This document shows, piece by piece, positions 24,281 through 35,540 of a stretch of DNA of 64,000 nucleotides. This DNA is from Gonatopus flavifemur (Eukaryota > Arthropoda > Insecta > Hymenoptera > Dryinidae). The stretch lies in assembly GCA_018340375.1 (NCBI GenBank), contig JAFFJZ010000046.1:682001-746000 (forward strand), read 5' to 3'. The number at the start of each line of letters is the position of its first letter. Position 1 is the first letter of the stretch. A model generated the notes under the pieces. It worked only from the letters and a program-made list of their open reading frames with translations. It searched no databases and was not told the origin of the DNA. The position numbers and the translations under genes are program-made.

Positions 24281-24633
24281 GATGGTCCCGCAATTACTTC
24301 CCGTTATCAGTATTCTCTTTTTTCGAGTAGCCATGCGACGGCCTGTATCAGTGCTGGGATGGAATACGAGAAATACAAGGGAAAAAACGGGTGGACCACT
24401 GGTCGTCCTTCGGTTCAGCTCATTTTTATTGTTCTCCCTCACTGAAAATAGATATACTCCTATCCTAAAAAAGGACTCACTCATTTTTCTCTTCGATTAC
24501 AATCATTTCAATCTCGAATGTAGAGTCTAGGTGAGATCTAGGTTGAGCAAGGGCACATGACTATCCGAGGACACCGACAAGATGAGAGAGGGTGAGACCC
24601 CTGTAACGTATACCACGTCACAATGAATATATA
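24281..24633. other. pB1 flank, no recognised gene
   Basis: This holds the right flank of pB1, including the possible continuation of the open frame described at 8404-8581, which stops near 24528. The remaining hundred bases show nothing recognisable. Confidence 0.25.
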
Positions 24634-25920
24634 CAGGGTGTCCCATTTGTATCTTCAAATGCAAATATCTTAAAAACATGCATCTTGAACCACAAGTACT
24701 TCATACCAGAGTTTTTATCAAAAGGGAAAGCCACAAAACAACGATATCAGTTTTATCATAGATAGCGTTATGATCGATTGAAATGGGGTCAACATCATTT
24801 TTTCAACGGGAACCCCTTTTTTATTGCATATCTTGATTCTACGCAAAAAACTGAGTAACTTTTGCTTGGAACGTTTTTCTGAATTCTCGAAGATGGCGCC
24901 ACGATCGATGAAAAATAGTCTATGGAACAATATGCGGATATCTTGTGAAATGCATCCAAGAGCCGAAATATTTCATTCGAATGTTGTTGTTAAGAGAGGG
25001 GATGACATAATGGCGATATCAGTTCCATAGTAGATGGCGCTGTGGTCGGTAAAAATGAGGTCAACTTCAATTCTCCAAATGGAAATTCCTACTTTTTATC
25101 GCATATCATGATTCTACGCGAAAAAATGAGGAATTTTTGTTTGAAACATTTTTCCTCAATTCTTGGAGAAGGAAACGGTGGAAAATGAGGTTGATGAGAA
25201 AGTTCAACTGCATTATGTGTGAAGCAACGCTCAGCAAACAAATCAAAACAATAATAATTACAGAGAAGAAATCGGACACAAGACACAACAAATGTCATGT
25301 CCAAAACATTGTAAATGACTTTAATTCGATGTTTTGAAAAGGACAGTAGAACTTTCTCATCAACCTCAATCCCCACCGTTCAAAAAGAATTTAGGAAAAA
25401 TGTTTCAAACAAAAATTCCTCATTTTTCCACGTGAAATCATGATATGCGATGAAAAGTAGGAGTTTCCATTTGAAAAATTGAAGTTGACCTCATTTTTAC
25501 CGACCACAGCGCCAACTCCTATGGAACTGATATCGCCATTGTGTCGTCCCCTCTCTTAACAACAACATTCGAATGAGATATTCCGGCTCTTGGATGCATT
25601 CCACAAGATATCCGCATATTGTTTCATGGACTTGATTCTTCATCGATTGTGGCGCCATCTTCGGAAATTCAGAAAAATGTTTCAAGCAAAAGTTACTCAG
25701 TTCTTTGCGTAGAATCGAGATATGCAATAAAAAGTGGGAGTTCCCGTTCAAAAAAATGATGTTGATCCCATTTCAATCGATCATAACGCCATCTCTGATG
25801 GAACTGATATCGTAGTGTTGTGGCCCCCTCTTCTTATAACAACTCTGGTATGAAGTACTTTTGGTTGAGGATGCATGTTTTTGAGATATTTGCATTTAAA
25901 GATTAAAGTGGGACACCCTG
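24634..25920. mobile_element. Foldback element with CAGGGTGTCCCA ends
   Basis: Arms of about 575 bp (24634-25208 and 25346-25920) are inverse copies around a spacer of about 137 bp. The ends CAGGGTGTCCCA are flanked by TA. Each arm also contains two diverged tandem units of about 270 bp (GATTCTACGCAAAAAACTGAG and GATTCTACGCGAAAAAATGAG versions), so the unit occurs four times. Nothing convincing is encoded. Confidence 0.85.
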
Positions 25921-25972
25921 TATATGTAATTATAGTATAATACTTTGAGTAAGCCCTGTCAAGGTCTCTATA

Positions 25973-26902
25973 CGCGGTGTGTTAAAAAAATAACGAGAAT
26001 TTCCGTTTGATGAGAAAAATATTCATTCATCCATCAATATCTATTTCGTCCCCTCCAAAATAATCTCCCTTGGATATAATACACTTGTACCAACGCTGTT
26101 TCCAATCCTCGAAACACTTTTGAAACTCGATCTTTGTGATAGCTTTTAGCTCTCTCAGCGATTCGCTTTTAATGTCATCTATGCTTGTGAAACGACGGCC
26201 TCTTAATGTTCTCTTTATTTTTGGGGAGAGGAGAAAGTCACATGGAGCCATATCTGGTGAATATGGAGGCTGAGGCATCGTTATAGTTTCGTTTTTGGCC
26301 AAAAATTCACGAACAAGCAATGAAGTGTGAGCAGGTGCATTATCGTGGTGCAAAAGCCATGAATTATTTTGCCACAAATCCGGGCGTTTTTTTCGGATCG
26401 CTTTCCGACTGATATGCCAACATCATCAGCGACTTCTCTGATTGTGATTCGGCGATCGTTCATAACCATTTCTTTCATTTTTTCCACGTTCCCATCGGTT
26501 GGTAATTTCCTTGGGCGTCCGGGTCGTTCGTCATCTTCAACGTTTTCGCGGCCATTTCGGAAACGCTTATTCCACTCGTAAGTCCTTGCTTTACTCATAT
26601 CGGACCCACCATATGCCTTTGTTAACATTTCACAAACCTCACCACACTTTATTTCATTTTTTACGCAAAATTGAATACAAATTCTTTGATCCATTCTTGT
26701 TTCACGAACGAAAATCGCCTAGCTCGAAAAACACATCACAACGTTAGCGGCTGCCACTTCAAAAGTAAGCAATGAATATTGCTGAAAATTTCATCGTACT
26801 TCAGGGGCATGTGTACCAACATAATAGAGCAAAATTGTATACAGGCGGACTCTCCAAACCCGCGGAATTAAAAAATTCTCGTTACTTTTTGAACACACCT
26901 CG
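25973..26902 (-). mobile_element. Mariner deletion derivative, 930 bp
   Basis: The ends are CGCGGTGTGTT (left) and, inverted, CGAGGTGTGTT (right), with TAACGAGAATTT further in on both. TA flanks both sides (25971-25972 and 26903-26904). A full-length member would be about 1.3 kb; the missing part is the middle of the transposase gene. It lies within a fragment of the repetitive cysteine-rich gene family (26936-27168). Confidence 0.88.
26027..26694 (-). pseudogene. Mariner transposase lacking its first catalytic region
   Basis: The N-terminal part (26694 to about 26400) shows the helix-turn-helix domains (VCEMLTKAYGGSDMSKARTY and RPGRPRKLPTDG). It passes through a frame change directly into the C-terminal catalytic part: LHHDNAPAHTS (second Asp) and YSPDMAPCDF (third, D34D spacing), then CFEDWKQRWYKCI. 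The segment with the first Asp, normally TGDE-type, is absent. The same deletion is seen in the copy at 34622-35328, so it predates the spread of both. Confidence 0.85.
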
Positions 26903-26935
26903 TATTCTGTTATTATAACACTCGCAGCTCAGAGA

Positions 26936-27168
26936 TTGTACTGTTTCATCCGAGATACATGTAAATCTGCTGCTTCTTCTGAAAGCTCCAAATCTCTCAC
27001 CAAATTATTCAATTCAGCCTGAGTTGAAGGATGGTGCTCTTCTGTAGAATTGAAATCACTATAATTATTTGCTTCCGAACGGAGTAGTGGATCGTCACAT
27101 CTTTGATGTTCAAGAGCACAAGTATCTGATATTGAACAGGTTGAAGAATACGGATATCTAATGGAAAA
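26936..27168 (-). pseudogene. Fragment of a repetitive transposon-like gene (LVRDLxLSxxxAxLL family)
   Basis: One minus-strand frame reads STQAELNNLVRDLELSEEA followed by ADLHVSRMKQYNL and a stop. The same LVRD motif with the same spacing occurs in the longer gene at 45243-47065 (GVNDLVRD…AEDLALWL). I recall this motif from a protein family repeated in many arthropod genomes, function unknown. The fragment is cut off by the mariner at 26902. Confidence 0.55.
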
Positions 27169-27419
27169 TGAGGTATTTGAGAGTGAAGATGTTTCGAAAT
27201 ATTAGGGATCCTTCCGATCGCAAAAGCCCTTGATCCGAGGAGCCATGTATTAGCCAATGAGAATTCAGTCTCAAAGCCCCAGGGGCTATGGATGCCTGCA
27301 ATCGGAATCATCCAATACACAGTGAAAAATTTTGTGTATTTTCAACACACTTGTATGTTCCAGGAGGTCCACTCGCAATTCGTGTTGAATCATCATGAAG
27401 TAATCAGTCTTATGACTGG

Positions 27420-30190
27420 TTTGATGGAATCCTCCAACCCTGTCTATTATCCGCTAACCGCTTAATGTCTGCATATCTTGTATAATTTGCTTCATATAAC
27501 TTAATTTAGGTCTACCTCTTCGAGTTTTACCATTCATTTTTCCTTCCAATATTGTTTCCAATAAGTTATCATGCCTCAATGTGTAACTTATCAGATTACT
27601 TCTTCTTTTCATGACCTGTCTCAAGAAACTTCTTTTCCCATTTACCTTCTCAAGTACTTCTTCATTCTTCACTCTCTCTATCCACTTTATTCTAAGCATC
27701 CTTCTATAACACGACATTTCGAAAGCTCTAAGTCTTCGTTGGTCCGTTTTTCAAGTTGTCCAAGTTTCGCAACCATATAATGCTGTGCTCCAAACGTAAC
27801 TCTCCAAGAATTTCTTCCTCACTGCTAAGCTAATATTCTTCGAACACAGTAACTGTTTCTTTCAGTGGGAAGCCTGTTTCCTTTGTGCCATTCTTGCTCT
27901 TATATCTCTTCCGCTTCGACCATTTTCTGTAATCATGCTTCCTAGATATTTGGATTCCTTCACTTGCTGAATTGTTTCTGCATCTATTTTGATTTTCGTC
28001 CTTCTTGATGTTTTCGCTGTTGTACAAATCATGAATTTTGTTTTGTCCGTATTTATATTCATACAATATGTGTCTAGTAATATTCTTTTCATAGTGTTGA
28101 GAGTATTTCCCAACTCAGCACCACTCGTAGCTGATATAGCTATGTCATCCGCAAATCTCAACATGCTTACATTTTCACCTTGAGTCTGTAATTTCAATTG
28201 CACTTGCTCCTTCACTTCATTCATCGCTTCTTCTATATACAAACTGAAAATCAATGGCGATAGTGAGCATCCTTGTCTCACCCCTCTTTCGATTTGTGCT
28301 TCTCCTTTTTGACCCTCTACTTCTATCATTGCGGTTTGATTCTTATATGATTCATATATTATTCTTCTACCCCTGAGATCAATTCCTCCCTTTTTCGAAA
28401 TCGTGAACATCTCCCAATGAGTATTATCGAATGCTTCTTGTATATCTACAAAACTTATATACACAGACTTTTTCAACTCTAAACTTTTCTCTACTCCTGT
28501 TCTCAGTGCTAATATTGCTTCTCGCGTTCCCCCATTTTTCCCAAAACCGAACTGATCTTCTGCTAATCCACTCTCTATTTTATTCTCTATTCTCCTGTAT
28601 ATGATTTTTGTCAGTATTTTCGAGGCATGTGAAGTTAAACTAATCGTTCTGTAGTTCTCGCATCTGTCTGCTCCTTGTCTTTTTTGAAATGGTGACAATT
28701 TTATTCTTCTGGAAATCTTCCGGTACTTCGCCTATCTTGTACATATCTCTGACCAAATCAAACAGTGCGTTATGAGTTCTCCGACTAGAGGCTTCGATAA
28801 GGTCTGCACTTATGCTATCCATTCCTGGCGCTTTATTATTTTTCAATTCTTCTAAAGGCCTGTCGAATTCGGATCTCAAAATTGAATCTCCCAATTTTTC
28901 TCCATCTACACCTCCCTCCCTCTCTAAAAATTCTATATTATCGCTCACTCCATACAGATCTTCTGAATGATTGATCCATTGTTGTATTTTTTCTTCCGTT
29001 CTCATCAAATGTCTCCCTAGAGAATTTTCAATCTTACTGCTTCTAGATTTCATTTGTCCAAAAAATCTCTCAACAATCCTATATGCCTCATCAATTCTCC
29101 CTCAATGTAATCTCATTCGTATGTCTTGACATTTCCCTTCCGACCATTGTTCTTCTGCTTTCCTTGATGCTCTGATCATCTTATTCCTCAGTGCCTTGTA
29201 TGTCTGCTGGTCTTGTTCACTATTCTTATTCTTGCATTTCTTCCTTTCATTAATTGAACCGAGGATTCCTTTCGTTATCCATGGTTTGTTAGGCTCTATC
29301 CCATCCTCCTTCATCTGCACATTGCTCTATGTTCCCCTTCATGTTCTACTCTTTATTTCCAAGTCTTTCTCTTGTCGATCCTCCAATTTTTCATCCAACG
29401 TCACTTTGAATGCCTCCCGTGTTTTCCCCTGTTTAAGATTCTCTCAATTCCATCTTTTTTGCATTTTCCTTTTCTTTTTCAGAGCTTCGAATTTCAGAGA
29501 ACGTTTCATCAGCAACATATTGTGATCACTATCTATATCCGCGCCTGGATAAGTTTTACAGCTTTTCACTTGGTTTCTGAATCTTTGTTTCATCAATACG
29601 TAATCAATTTGATATCTTGCTGTATCTCCTGGCATTTTCGAGGTATAGATTGTTCTTGGATGATTCTTGAATAATGTGTTGGTAATAACCATTTTATGGC
29701 TTCCACAGAATTCGATTAAACGTTGTCCTCTACCATTTCTTTTTCCTAGCGCGAAATCTCCTATTATGTTGCCCTCTTCTCATTGCCCTCCTACCGCATT
29801 CCAGTTGCCTTTGATCATCAAATTTTCTCTTTCCTTCACATATTCGATCACTTCTTCTATTTCATCGTACGTTTTTTCGATATCTTCTTCTGTGTATGCA
29901 GATGTGGGCATGTATACTTGGGCTATAACAGTGTCTACCGGTTTTGTTCTCACTCTGCTCATCATTACGCGCCCGCTATATTGCAAATAATTTTCTATCC
30001 TATTCCCCACCCTTTCATGCATTATAATTCCCACACCTGCTTGACCATTCTTTGACCCTGTCTAAATGATTCTATAATACCCATCCCAGAAATCCCCTTC
30101 TCGCGGCCATCTCATTTCACTAATTCCCATCACATCAATACCTAACCTATCCATTTAAAATCTCAAATTTTCTAATTTCATTCAATTTTC
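27420..30190 (-). mobile_element. Non-LTR retrotransposon (RTE-like LINE), 5'-truncated
   Basis: On the minus strand it reads endonuclease (30170-29444), linker and fingers (29320-28640), reverse transcriptase (28698-27862) and C-terminal domain (27717-27454). It has an APE-type endonuclease before the RT and no recognisable ORF1, as in RTE/BovB-like elements. The 5' edge near 30190 lacks the start of the endonuclease. The exact 3' edge and target duplication were not found. Confidence 0.8.
27454..30170 (-). pseudogene. LINE ORF2: endonuclease and reverse transcriptase, broken
   Basis: This nicks target DNA and copies LINE RNA into it. The endonuclease shows [27 protein letters not shown] (active members have GDWN) and QIDYVL with DSDHN. 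The fingers show NNKAPGMDSISADLIEA. The RT shows NYRTISLTSHASKILTKI, QFGFGKNGGTREAI, FVDIQEAFDNTHWE, GVRQGCSLSPLIFSLYIE and the catalytic FADDIAI. The C-terminus (27717-27454) reads MSCYRRMLRIKWIERVKNEE and LRHDNLLETILEGK. At least five stops or frameshifts separate these parts, so the copy is inactive. The RTE-like placement is by motif style and could be wrong at clade level. Confidence 0.85.
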
Positions 30191-31100
30191 AGAATATGAG
30201 CAGTATAATGCCCATAATGAGGAATAATGAAAAGTGAATTCGGACTAGTATTCTAGGGGTATAATCTAGATGCTTGTCCTCATATACTAACCCGTATAAT
30301 ATTTCTTATACCCATTAGTACCTATTTTCCTCCGTGTATGTGTCTCTTGTCAGATGAAAAAGCATCGTCATGTGTTTCAGAATGACTGGTACTGTCTAGA
30401 TGAAGATTTCACGATGATATCACGGCCATTCTATGATAAATTGAAGGCAGCGCGATACAGCACGGAACATCAGAGTCCTGTCGATTGACGACGACATAAC
30501 ACTGTAAATCCCGTATTCAGGAACCTCATGGAGAACGATAGGCAAAATTCATCGTTCCTCACCATCCTTCGTTGTGAACTTTCAGCGAGGTGTAATATAG
30601 TTCCCATCAGCTTCTACTCCCTTATTACTGATGGAAAGTTGTCTCAATTAATTTTACCTAATTGATTTTGATCAATTGCTTTCCTCAGTGTAAAATCGAG
30701 GTTCAATATTCTAGACATAACTGTAGTGGTTGTGCAAGGAAAAAGAGACAATGAGTGGAAAACATTGAATTCAAGAGCAGTTGATTCTTGAAATTCGCAA
30801 TGATCTTTGTTAATGTCGAAGATTGTGTGTTTGCTTCCGATACCTCCCATGGTAAGAACCAAACCAATAATCCATATTCAAAATGAAGTTGGGTACAAAT
30901 ATTGGGGAAATGGAAATTCCTTTGATTCCTTGTCGCTGGAAATGTTCCTGGCAATTTCTTCTCATATGCACTGTAGAAAACAGATGTGAATTCACTGATA
31001 TCATATACAAGTAATATCACCAGAATATAATGGTCACTTGCAATGACTCCACACTGTCGGAGTAAATGCTGTTGACCCTCCCCGATTGATAAATTCACAT
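30190..31100. other. Non-coding, nothing recognised
   Basis: No supported gene. A CTCCGTGT word at 30331-30338 resembles the right end of CACGGAG elements, but no partner left end was found. The short minus-strand frames near 30.7-31.1 kb have no family motif. Confidence 0.3.
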
Positions 31101-31129
31101 ATACAGTGTAGTGTTAATTTTACCCTCAC

Positions 31130-31510
31130 ATTGATAAAATTACACTGGTACCAGAGTGAATTCTCATTACCCTTTCCGATTGGTAAATTAACATATATAG
31201 TATAGTTGTAATTCTACCTTCCAAATCGGTGAAATTGGTAATGTTTAGACAAGAAGTCAAATTCCCGATACATGCCATAAACGTACACAATTGAAACGTG
31301 TACAAACATATGTAAGCCTGTTTCGAACAAATCATCTGCGTTCTCGGTTTAGCTGCAATCCTTAGGGCATAGGTTAGGTAGGTTGAGAATAGTATATCGG
31401 TAAGTCTCTGACCGGGGTTTCATTACCCGTTGGAGAATTGTTTCCCAGACATTGATGTCAAACATCTCAGACCAAGGTAAAAATAATTTTTTCTTGTCTG
31501 TGTAATTTTG
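31130..31510. repeat. Degenerate repeat-rich stretch with TGTAATTTTAC-type words
   Basis: Repeated short words of the TTTTACCCT/GTAATTTTAC type recur from about 31110 to 31860 in both orientations. This suggests remains of a non-autonomous element whose ends I could not fix. Confidence 0.35.
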
Positions 31511-31519
31511 CATTAAACA

Positions 31520-31670
31520 GGTAGGTATACTTTTACACAAGCATGTAGGTGTGATTTCACACAAACATGTAGATATAATTTTACACAAACATGTAGATGT
31601 AATTTCACACAAACATGTAGATATAATTTTACACAAACATGTAGATGTAATTTCACACAAACATGGAGGT
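31520..31670. repeat. Tandem repeat, 22-bp unit in a 44-bp higher-order pair
   Basis: Two alternating versions of a 22-bp unit (TTTCACACAAACATGTAGATA and TTTTACACAAACATGTAGATG types) repeat about six times. The alternation makes the true period 44 bp. Confidence 0.9.
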
Positions 31671-32284
31671 GGCAACATGATTCACCAATACAGTCCAGGT
31701 AAATTTACGAATGGTGAAGGTAATTTCACATAATTATAATATAAGTCATTCTCCTTGATAATGGATACGTAATTTTACATCATACATACCTTGTAATTTT
31801 ATCGATACTGTATGAGTGAATGCTGTTGCATTGACATTTTGGTAAAATCACCGTGGAAATTTCTCACAGCGTGGGAGAACTGCCGGTTGAAGGAACTCAT
31901 TGATCCTTGCTAAATCTCATTGATATTGATATTAGATAAAAATCTGATTGATCGATCAGATCCCCAAAATTTGGCGAGAATCAATGGGTTCCACAAACTA
32001 GGGAGGTGTTGTTCCATGCTGTTCCAGCGGCGAAGAGCTGATGTTGATCTTAACGGAATATCGGCGTACCATCCAAGTGAAGATTTCATCTGCAAGGTTC
32101 CTACGAACTGATTCATGGAAAAGTCTGGAATTTTCAGGAATGATCGTTGATACTCCATCAGTTGCGGTGCAGAGCCCGCATTACAGATTTTGGGAACAAA
32201 TTCTTTTTTCCCACACCTGCACGGAGAGTTGATGTTTTCGGACCCATTTTGAGGGGAGAAAGTGCTGAATTCCAAGCGAATGTG

Positions 32285-32400
32285 TCACAGCGGGAGGGAA
32301 ATCTTTTCCGACCGCTCGCAACGGGAGGGAAGTACTTTCTGCCCCCTCGCAATGGGAGGGAAGTACTTTCTGCCTGCTTGCAGCGGGAGGGAAATACAAA
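32285..32400. repeat. GC-rich tandem repeat, unit about 35 bp, 3-4 copies
   Basis: Units contain CGGGAGGGAAGTACTTTCTG or variants, separated by CTCGCAA. Related words GGGAAA and GAGGGAAAT extend on both sides. Confidence 0.8.
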
Positions 32401-32504
32401 CTATCTTCTCGTTCTGAAGTATGCATGTGAATATTTTATATGCAATTGAACAGATGATTTTCACTTCCCTTGCAGTTGTGGGGAAAAATGTTATGTTCAC
32501 CTCG

Positions 32505-32735
32505 GGGAGAAGTGGGAAATTTCCACTCATGTGATTGTCTTCCTTGCCTTTGGCTCGGGAAAACAACCTTCAGGGTGGGGGCCGAATCAACGAAAGGACA
32601 AATCAACGAAACCATTGGTTGAAGAAGAGATGTATGGATGTATGATGTTTTATTCTTTCCAACTAACGGTTTCGTTGATTTAGCCCCCATCCAACCTTCA
32701 CACTCGTCGGAAATTTCCCACTTTCCCCCCTTTAT
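32505..32735. repeat. Inverted repeat with a second inverted repeat inside
   Basis: An outer pair GAAGTGGGAAATTTCC (near 32508) and GGAAATTTCCCACTTTC (near 32710) encloses an inner pair. The inner pair is GAATCAACGAA…ATCAACGAAACC (near 32585) with GGTTTCGTTGATTTAGCCCC (near 32665). It looks like one small element inserted in another. Confidence 0.6.
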
Positions 32736-32999
32736 GAACAATTCACTATTTTACCAGAACAAATTTTTTTTTTGAATTTTGGCTCTGTATCGCGGTTGAT
32801 GAAGTATTAAAGATTATTCCCTGGGAATTTAAGACTGTTTTATGAATTTGGTTCGGAGTAATCTCGCAGACAAAATCTTCATACGCTGGTATGTTGCTTG
32901 AAACTCATTTTGCTCAATCTATGATCTGTGATTCTATAAAATAGCTTTCACAATTCTGAAAAATATCTCTGAAGGCTTTTGTTCAAGATTTTCCAAAAT

Positions 33000-33540
33000 T
33001 GTCTGAAAGTACACTCACTTCTCTCTCTCTCCTCTTCTCTCCTCGTTCTCCGCGTTCCTTCCTTGCCGCCGCTTCCTCTCGTTCTCTGCTGTCTCCCTTA
33101 TCCTCCAAGCTTCCGTTCCTTATCAGCCCTTTCACCTCCTCTACCTCCCGCTCCTCTCCATCCCTACTCCTGCTTCTCTCATCTTCCGGTAGATGGCGCC
33201 TCTCCGATTTACCTCCATCTCCTCTTTCCTTCCATGCCGACTCCTCTCCTTTCTCCCTACAATCTTTCTTATCCTCCTTGCTCATTTCCCTTATCAGCAT
33301 TCCTTCTCCCTCTCTTGTCGGCTTTTCTCCTTCTCCCACCGTTGGCAGCGCTTCCGCTCCCCTGTCTCCCGTCCACTCCTCCAATATTCCTCCCATTTTC
33401 TCCATTATTCTCCTTATCACCTCCTCTCTCTGTTTTTCACCTTCCTCCTTTATTTTCTCCTCGATCATCTTTTCCCATTCTTCCTCTCTTCTTCTTAGCC
33501 TCTCCTCCACGAGTCTCTCAATCTCCTCTCTCTCCATCAC
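33000..33540 (-). pseudogene. LINE ORF1-type charged coiled-coil protein, partial
   Basis: A minus-strand frame starting MMEREEIERLVEERLRRREE continues for about 180 residues. It is extremely rich in Glu, Lys and Arg, with long helical, coiled-coil-like segments. The second copy (36767 onward, +) begins MEREEIERLVEE and, after its interruption, contains a segment of the kind MRRIGEEGRVGERR. ORF1 products of LINEs bind the element RNA, and coiled coils are common in them. Here the frame runs out of the repeat near 33040. The complementary strand also has a long open frame, a by-product of the GA bias. Confidence 0.55.
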
Positions 33541-33775
33541 TTAAGCACGTGCCCTGAGATTCCCTGGATTTCTTTCCAACGCTCACCAACCGCCTCCCTT
33601 TCACTGCTTCAGTTAAATCTCATCCACGGATGGAGTAAATCGCCAACACTTTCACCCTCACTCCTCTTTTTCTGACTCTTTCCACTTTTCTACCGCACTA
33701 CTCCCTTTGTCTTTCCCGCTAACTCTCACCCAATTTTACACCTCCGCCATCTTACTGGATATCCTGCTAGTTCAA
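33000..33775 (-). mobile_element. 5' fragment of a GA-rich LINE (copy a)
   Basis: On the minus strand it begins near 33775 with AGCAGGATATCCAGTAAGATG, and ORF1 follows from 33540. It is nearly identical in order to the plus-strand copy at 36540-39685. Unlike usual LINE copies it keeps the 5' end and lacks the 3' part, so it was probably broken after insertion. Confidence 0.7.
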
Positions 33776-33869
33776 GTGAAATTTTGTACAGAGTGAAGTT
33801 TTTGTTCCAAGACTCCTTTGTCAGTTGTTATAGTATGAGGTTCACATACTTTCATACACTTGAAATTGT

Positions 33870-34245
33870 TCTTTGATTCTGCCGAGTTTTTTATGTGGAG
33901 ATTTCACTCATGTCTGGGAATCTCAGAGATTTTCAGTGAAGAGTTTCTGGGGAGATTTCAGAGGTGTTCATAGTTTCTCAGAGTTTCAGTGGTTTTCGGA
34001 GAAATTCAAAATTTGTAAGAGATATTCATGGATATTCAGACAAATTTTCAGTGGAAGAACGTGCCTGATGAATGAGAGTTTTTTTGAGAATTCCTCATAG
34101 ATATTGACAGTTTTCCAGAAATTTTCAGAATTTGAAGAACTTTTCATCGGTTTTCAGAGTTATTCGGATTCCTTTAGGTTTTCCAGTGCTTCTCAGAGCT
34201 TTTCAGTGAGATTCAGAGATTTGCAGTGGAATTCAGGGAAATCCC
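33870..34245 (+). repeat. Degenerate TTTCAGAG-rich stretch
   Basis: The words TTTTCAG, TTCAGAG and AGTTTCAGTGG recur every 12-30 bases on the plus strand for almost 400 bp. The spacing is irregular, so this is a decayed short-period repeat. Plus-strand open frames across it are a consequence of the repeat. Confidence 0.5.
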
Positions 34246-34567
34246 CAGGGCAACTTCCTTCATCAGGGCCAATATTGTTTTTCAAACTCCCTCATCATCA
34301 ATATTTAGAGGCGGGGAAAACGTATTTCCTTTCTCACTCCAAAATGTCAATGACAAGAAAGTTCAGAGAATAATAATGAAATTATCATGGATCGCAATTG
34401 GAGACATACCTATATTTATCGTGTACACGATATATATAGATATAGTTCTCCACACAAAAATCAGTACCAGGTACTCTATTCAGGGTCTCGGACGGCGCGA
34501 GTGGAGCCACCATACTGGGACCAAAATTCGAGCAAATTCCAACTCGACGAGAGATCCATTTTATATA

Positions 34568-35496
34568 CGAGGTGTGTTAGAAAAATAACGAAAATTTTCG
34601 TTTTATGAAGAAAATATTTATTCATTCATCTATATCTATTTTGTCCCCTTCAAAATAATCCCCCTCGGATATAATACACTTGTGCCAACGCATTTTCCAA
34701 TCCTCGAAACACTTTTGAAACTCGATCTTTGTAATAGCTTTCAGCTCTTTCAGCGATTCGTTCTCAATGTCATCCATGCTTGTAAAATGACGGCCTTTCA
34801 ATGTTTCCTTTATTTTTGGGGATAGAAAAAAGTCACATGAAGCCATATCTGGCGGATATGGAGGCTGAGGCATCGTTACAGTTTTGTTTTTGGTCGAAAA
34901 TTCACGAACAAGCAATGAAGTGTGAGCAGGTGCATTATCGTGGTGCAAAAGCCATGAATTGTTTCGCAACAAATCCGTGCGTTTTTTTTGCATTGCTTTT
35001 CGACTGATATGCCAACATCTTCAGCGACTCCTCTGATTGTGATTCGGCGATCGTTCATAATCATTTCTTTCACTTTTCTCACGTTTTCATCGGTTGTTGA
35101 TGTTCTTGGGCATCCGCGTCATTCGTCATCTTCAACGTTTTCGCGGCCATCTTGGGAACGCTTCCACCACTCGTAAGTCCTTGCTTTACTCATAGCAGAC
35201 TCACCATATGCCTTTGTTAACATTCCACAAACCTCACTACACTTTATATCATTTTTTACGCAAAATTGGATACGAATTCTTCGATCCATTTTATTCCACA
35301 AACGAAAATCGCTGAGCTCGAAAAACACGTCATAACGTTAGCGACTGTCACTTAAGAAGTAAGCGATGAATATTGCTGAAAATGTTATCGTACTTCAGAG
35401 GCACGTGTACCAACATAATAAAGAAGGATTTTATACAGGCGGACTCTCCAAACCCGCGAAATTTGAAAATTCTCGTTACTCTTTGGACACATCTCG
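34568..35496 (-). mobile_element. Mariner deletion derivative, 929 bp, second copy
   Basis: The left end is CGAGGTGTGTTAG and the right end, inverted, CGAGATGTGTCC, flanked by TA (34566-34567 and 35497-35498). It differs in length by one base from the copy at 25973-26902 and carries the same internal deletion. Confidence 0.88.
34622..35328 (-). pseudogene. Mariner transposase lacking its first catalytic region, second copy
   Basis: The minus-strand pieces MDRRIRIQFCVKNDIKCSEV and VCGMLTKAYGESAMSKARTY, then the RITIRGVAEDVGIS helix-turn-helix, lead through frame changes straight to LHHDNAPAHTS and YPPDMASCDF. The third motif has PPDMASCD where the sister copy has SPDMAPCD. The first catalytic segment is missing at the same junction as in the copy at 26027-26694. 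It is inactive. Confidence 0.85.
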
Positions 35497-35540
35497 TATA
35501 CAGGGGGTTCCCAAATTGATCGTTCGGATGTCAGTGATGT

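Noticed and set aside
30703..31098. 131-residue minus-strand frame
   Set aside because: No motif, low-complexity flanks and no supporting context.
31349..31678. Minus-strand frame with repeated CLCEITSTCLCKI
   Set aside because: It is the 44-bp tandem repeat read in one frame; there is no other coding evidence.
33000..33557. Long plus-strand frames rich in Ser, Pro and Leu (192 and 181 residues)
   Set aside because: They are the reverse complement of the GA-rich ORF1 of the LINE; the strand bias keeps several frames open.
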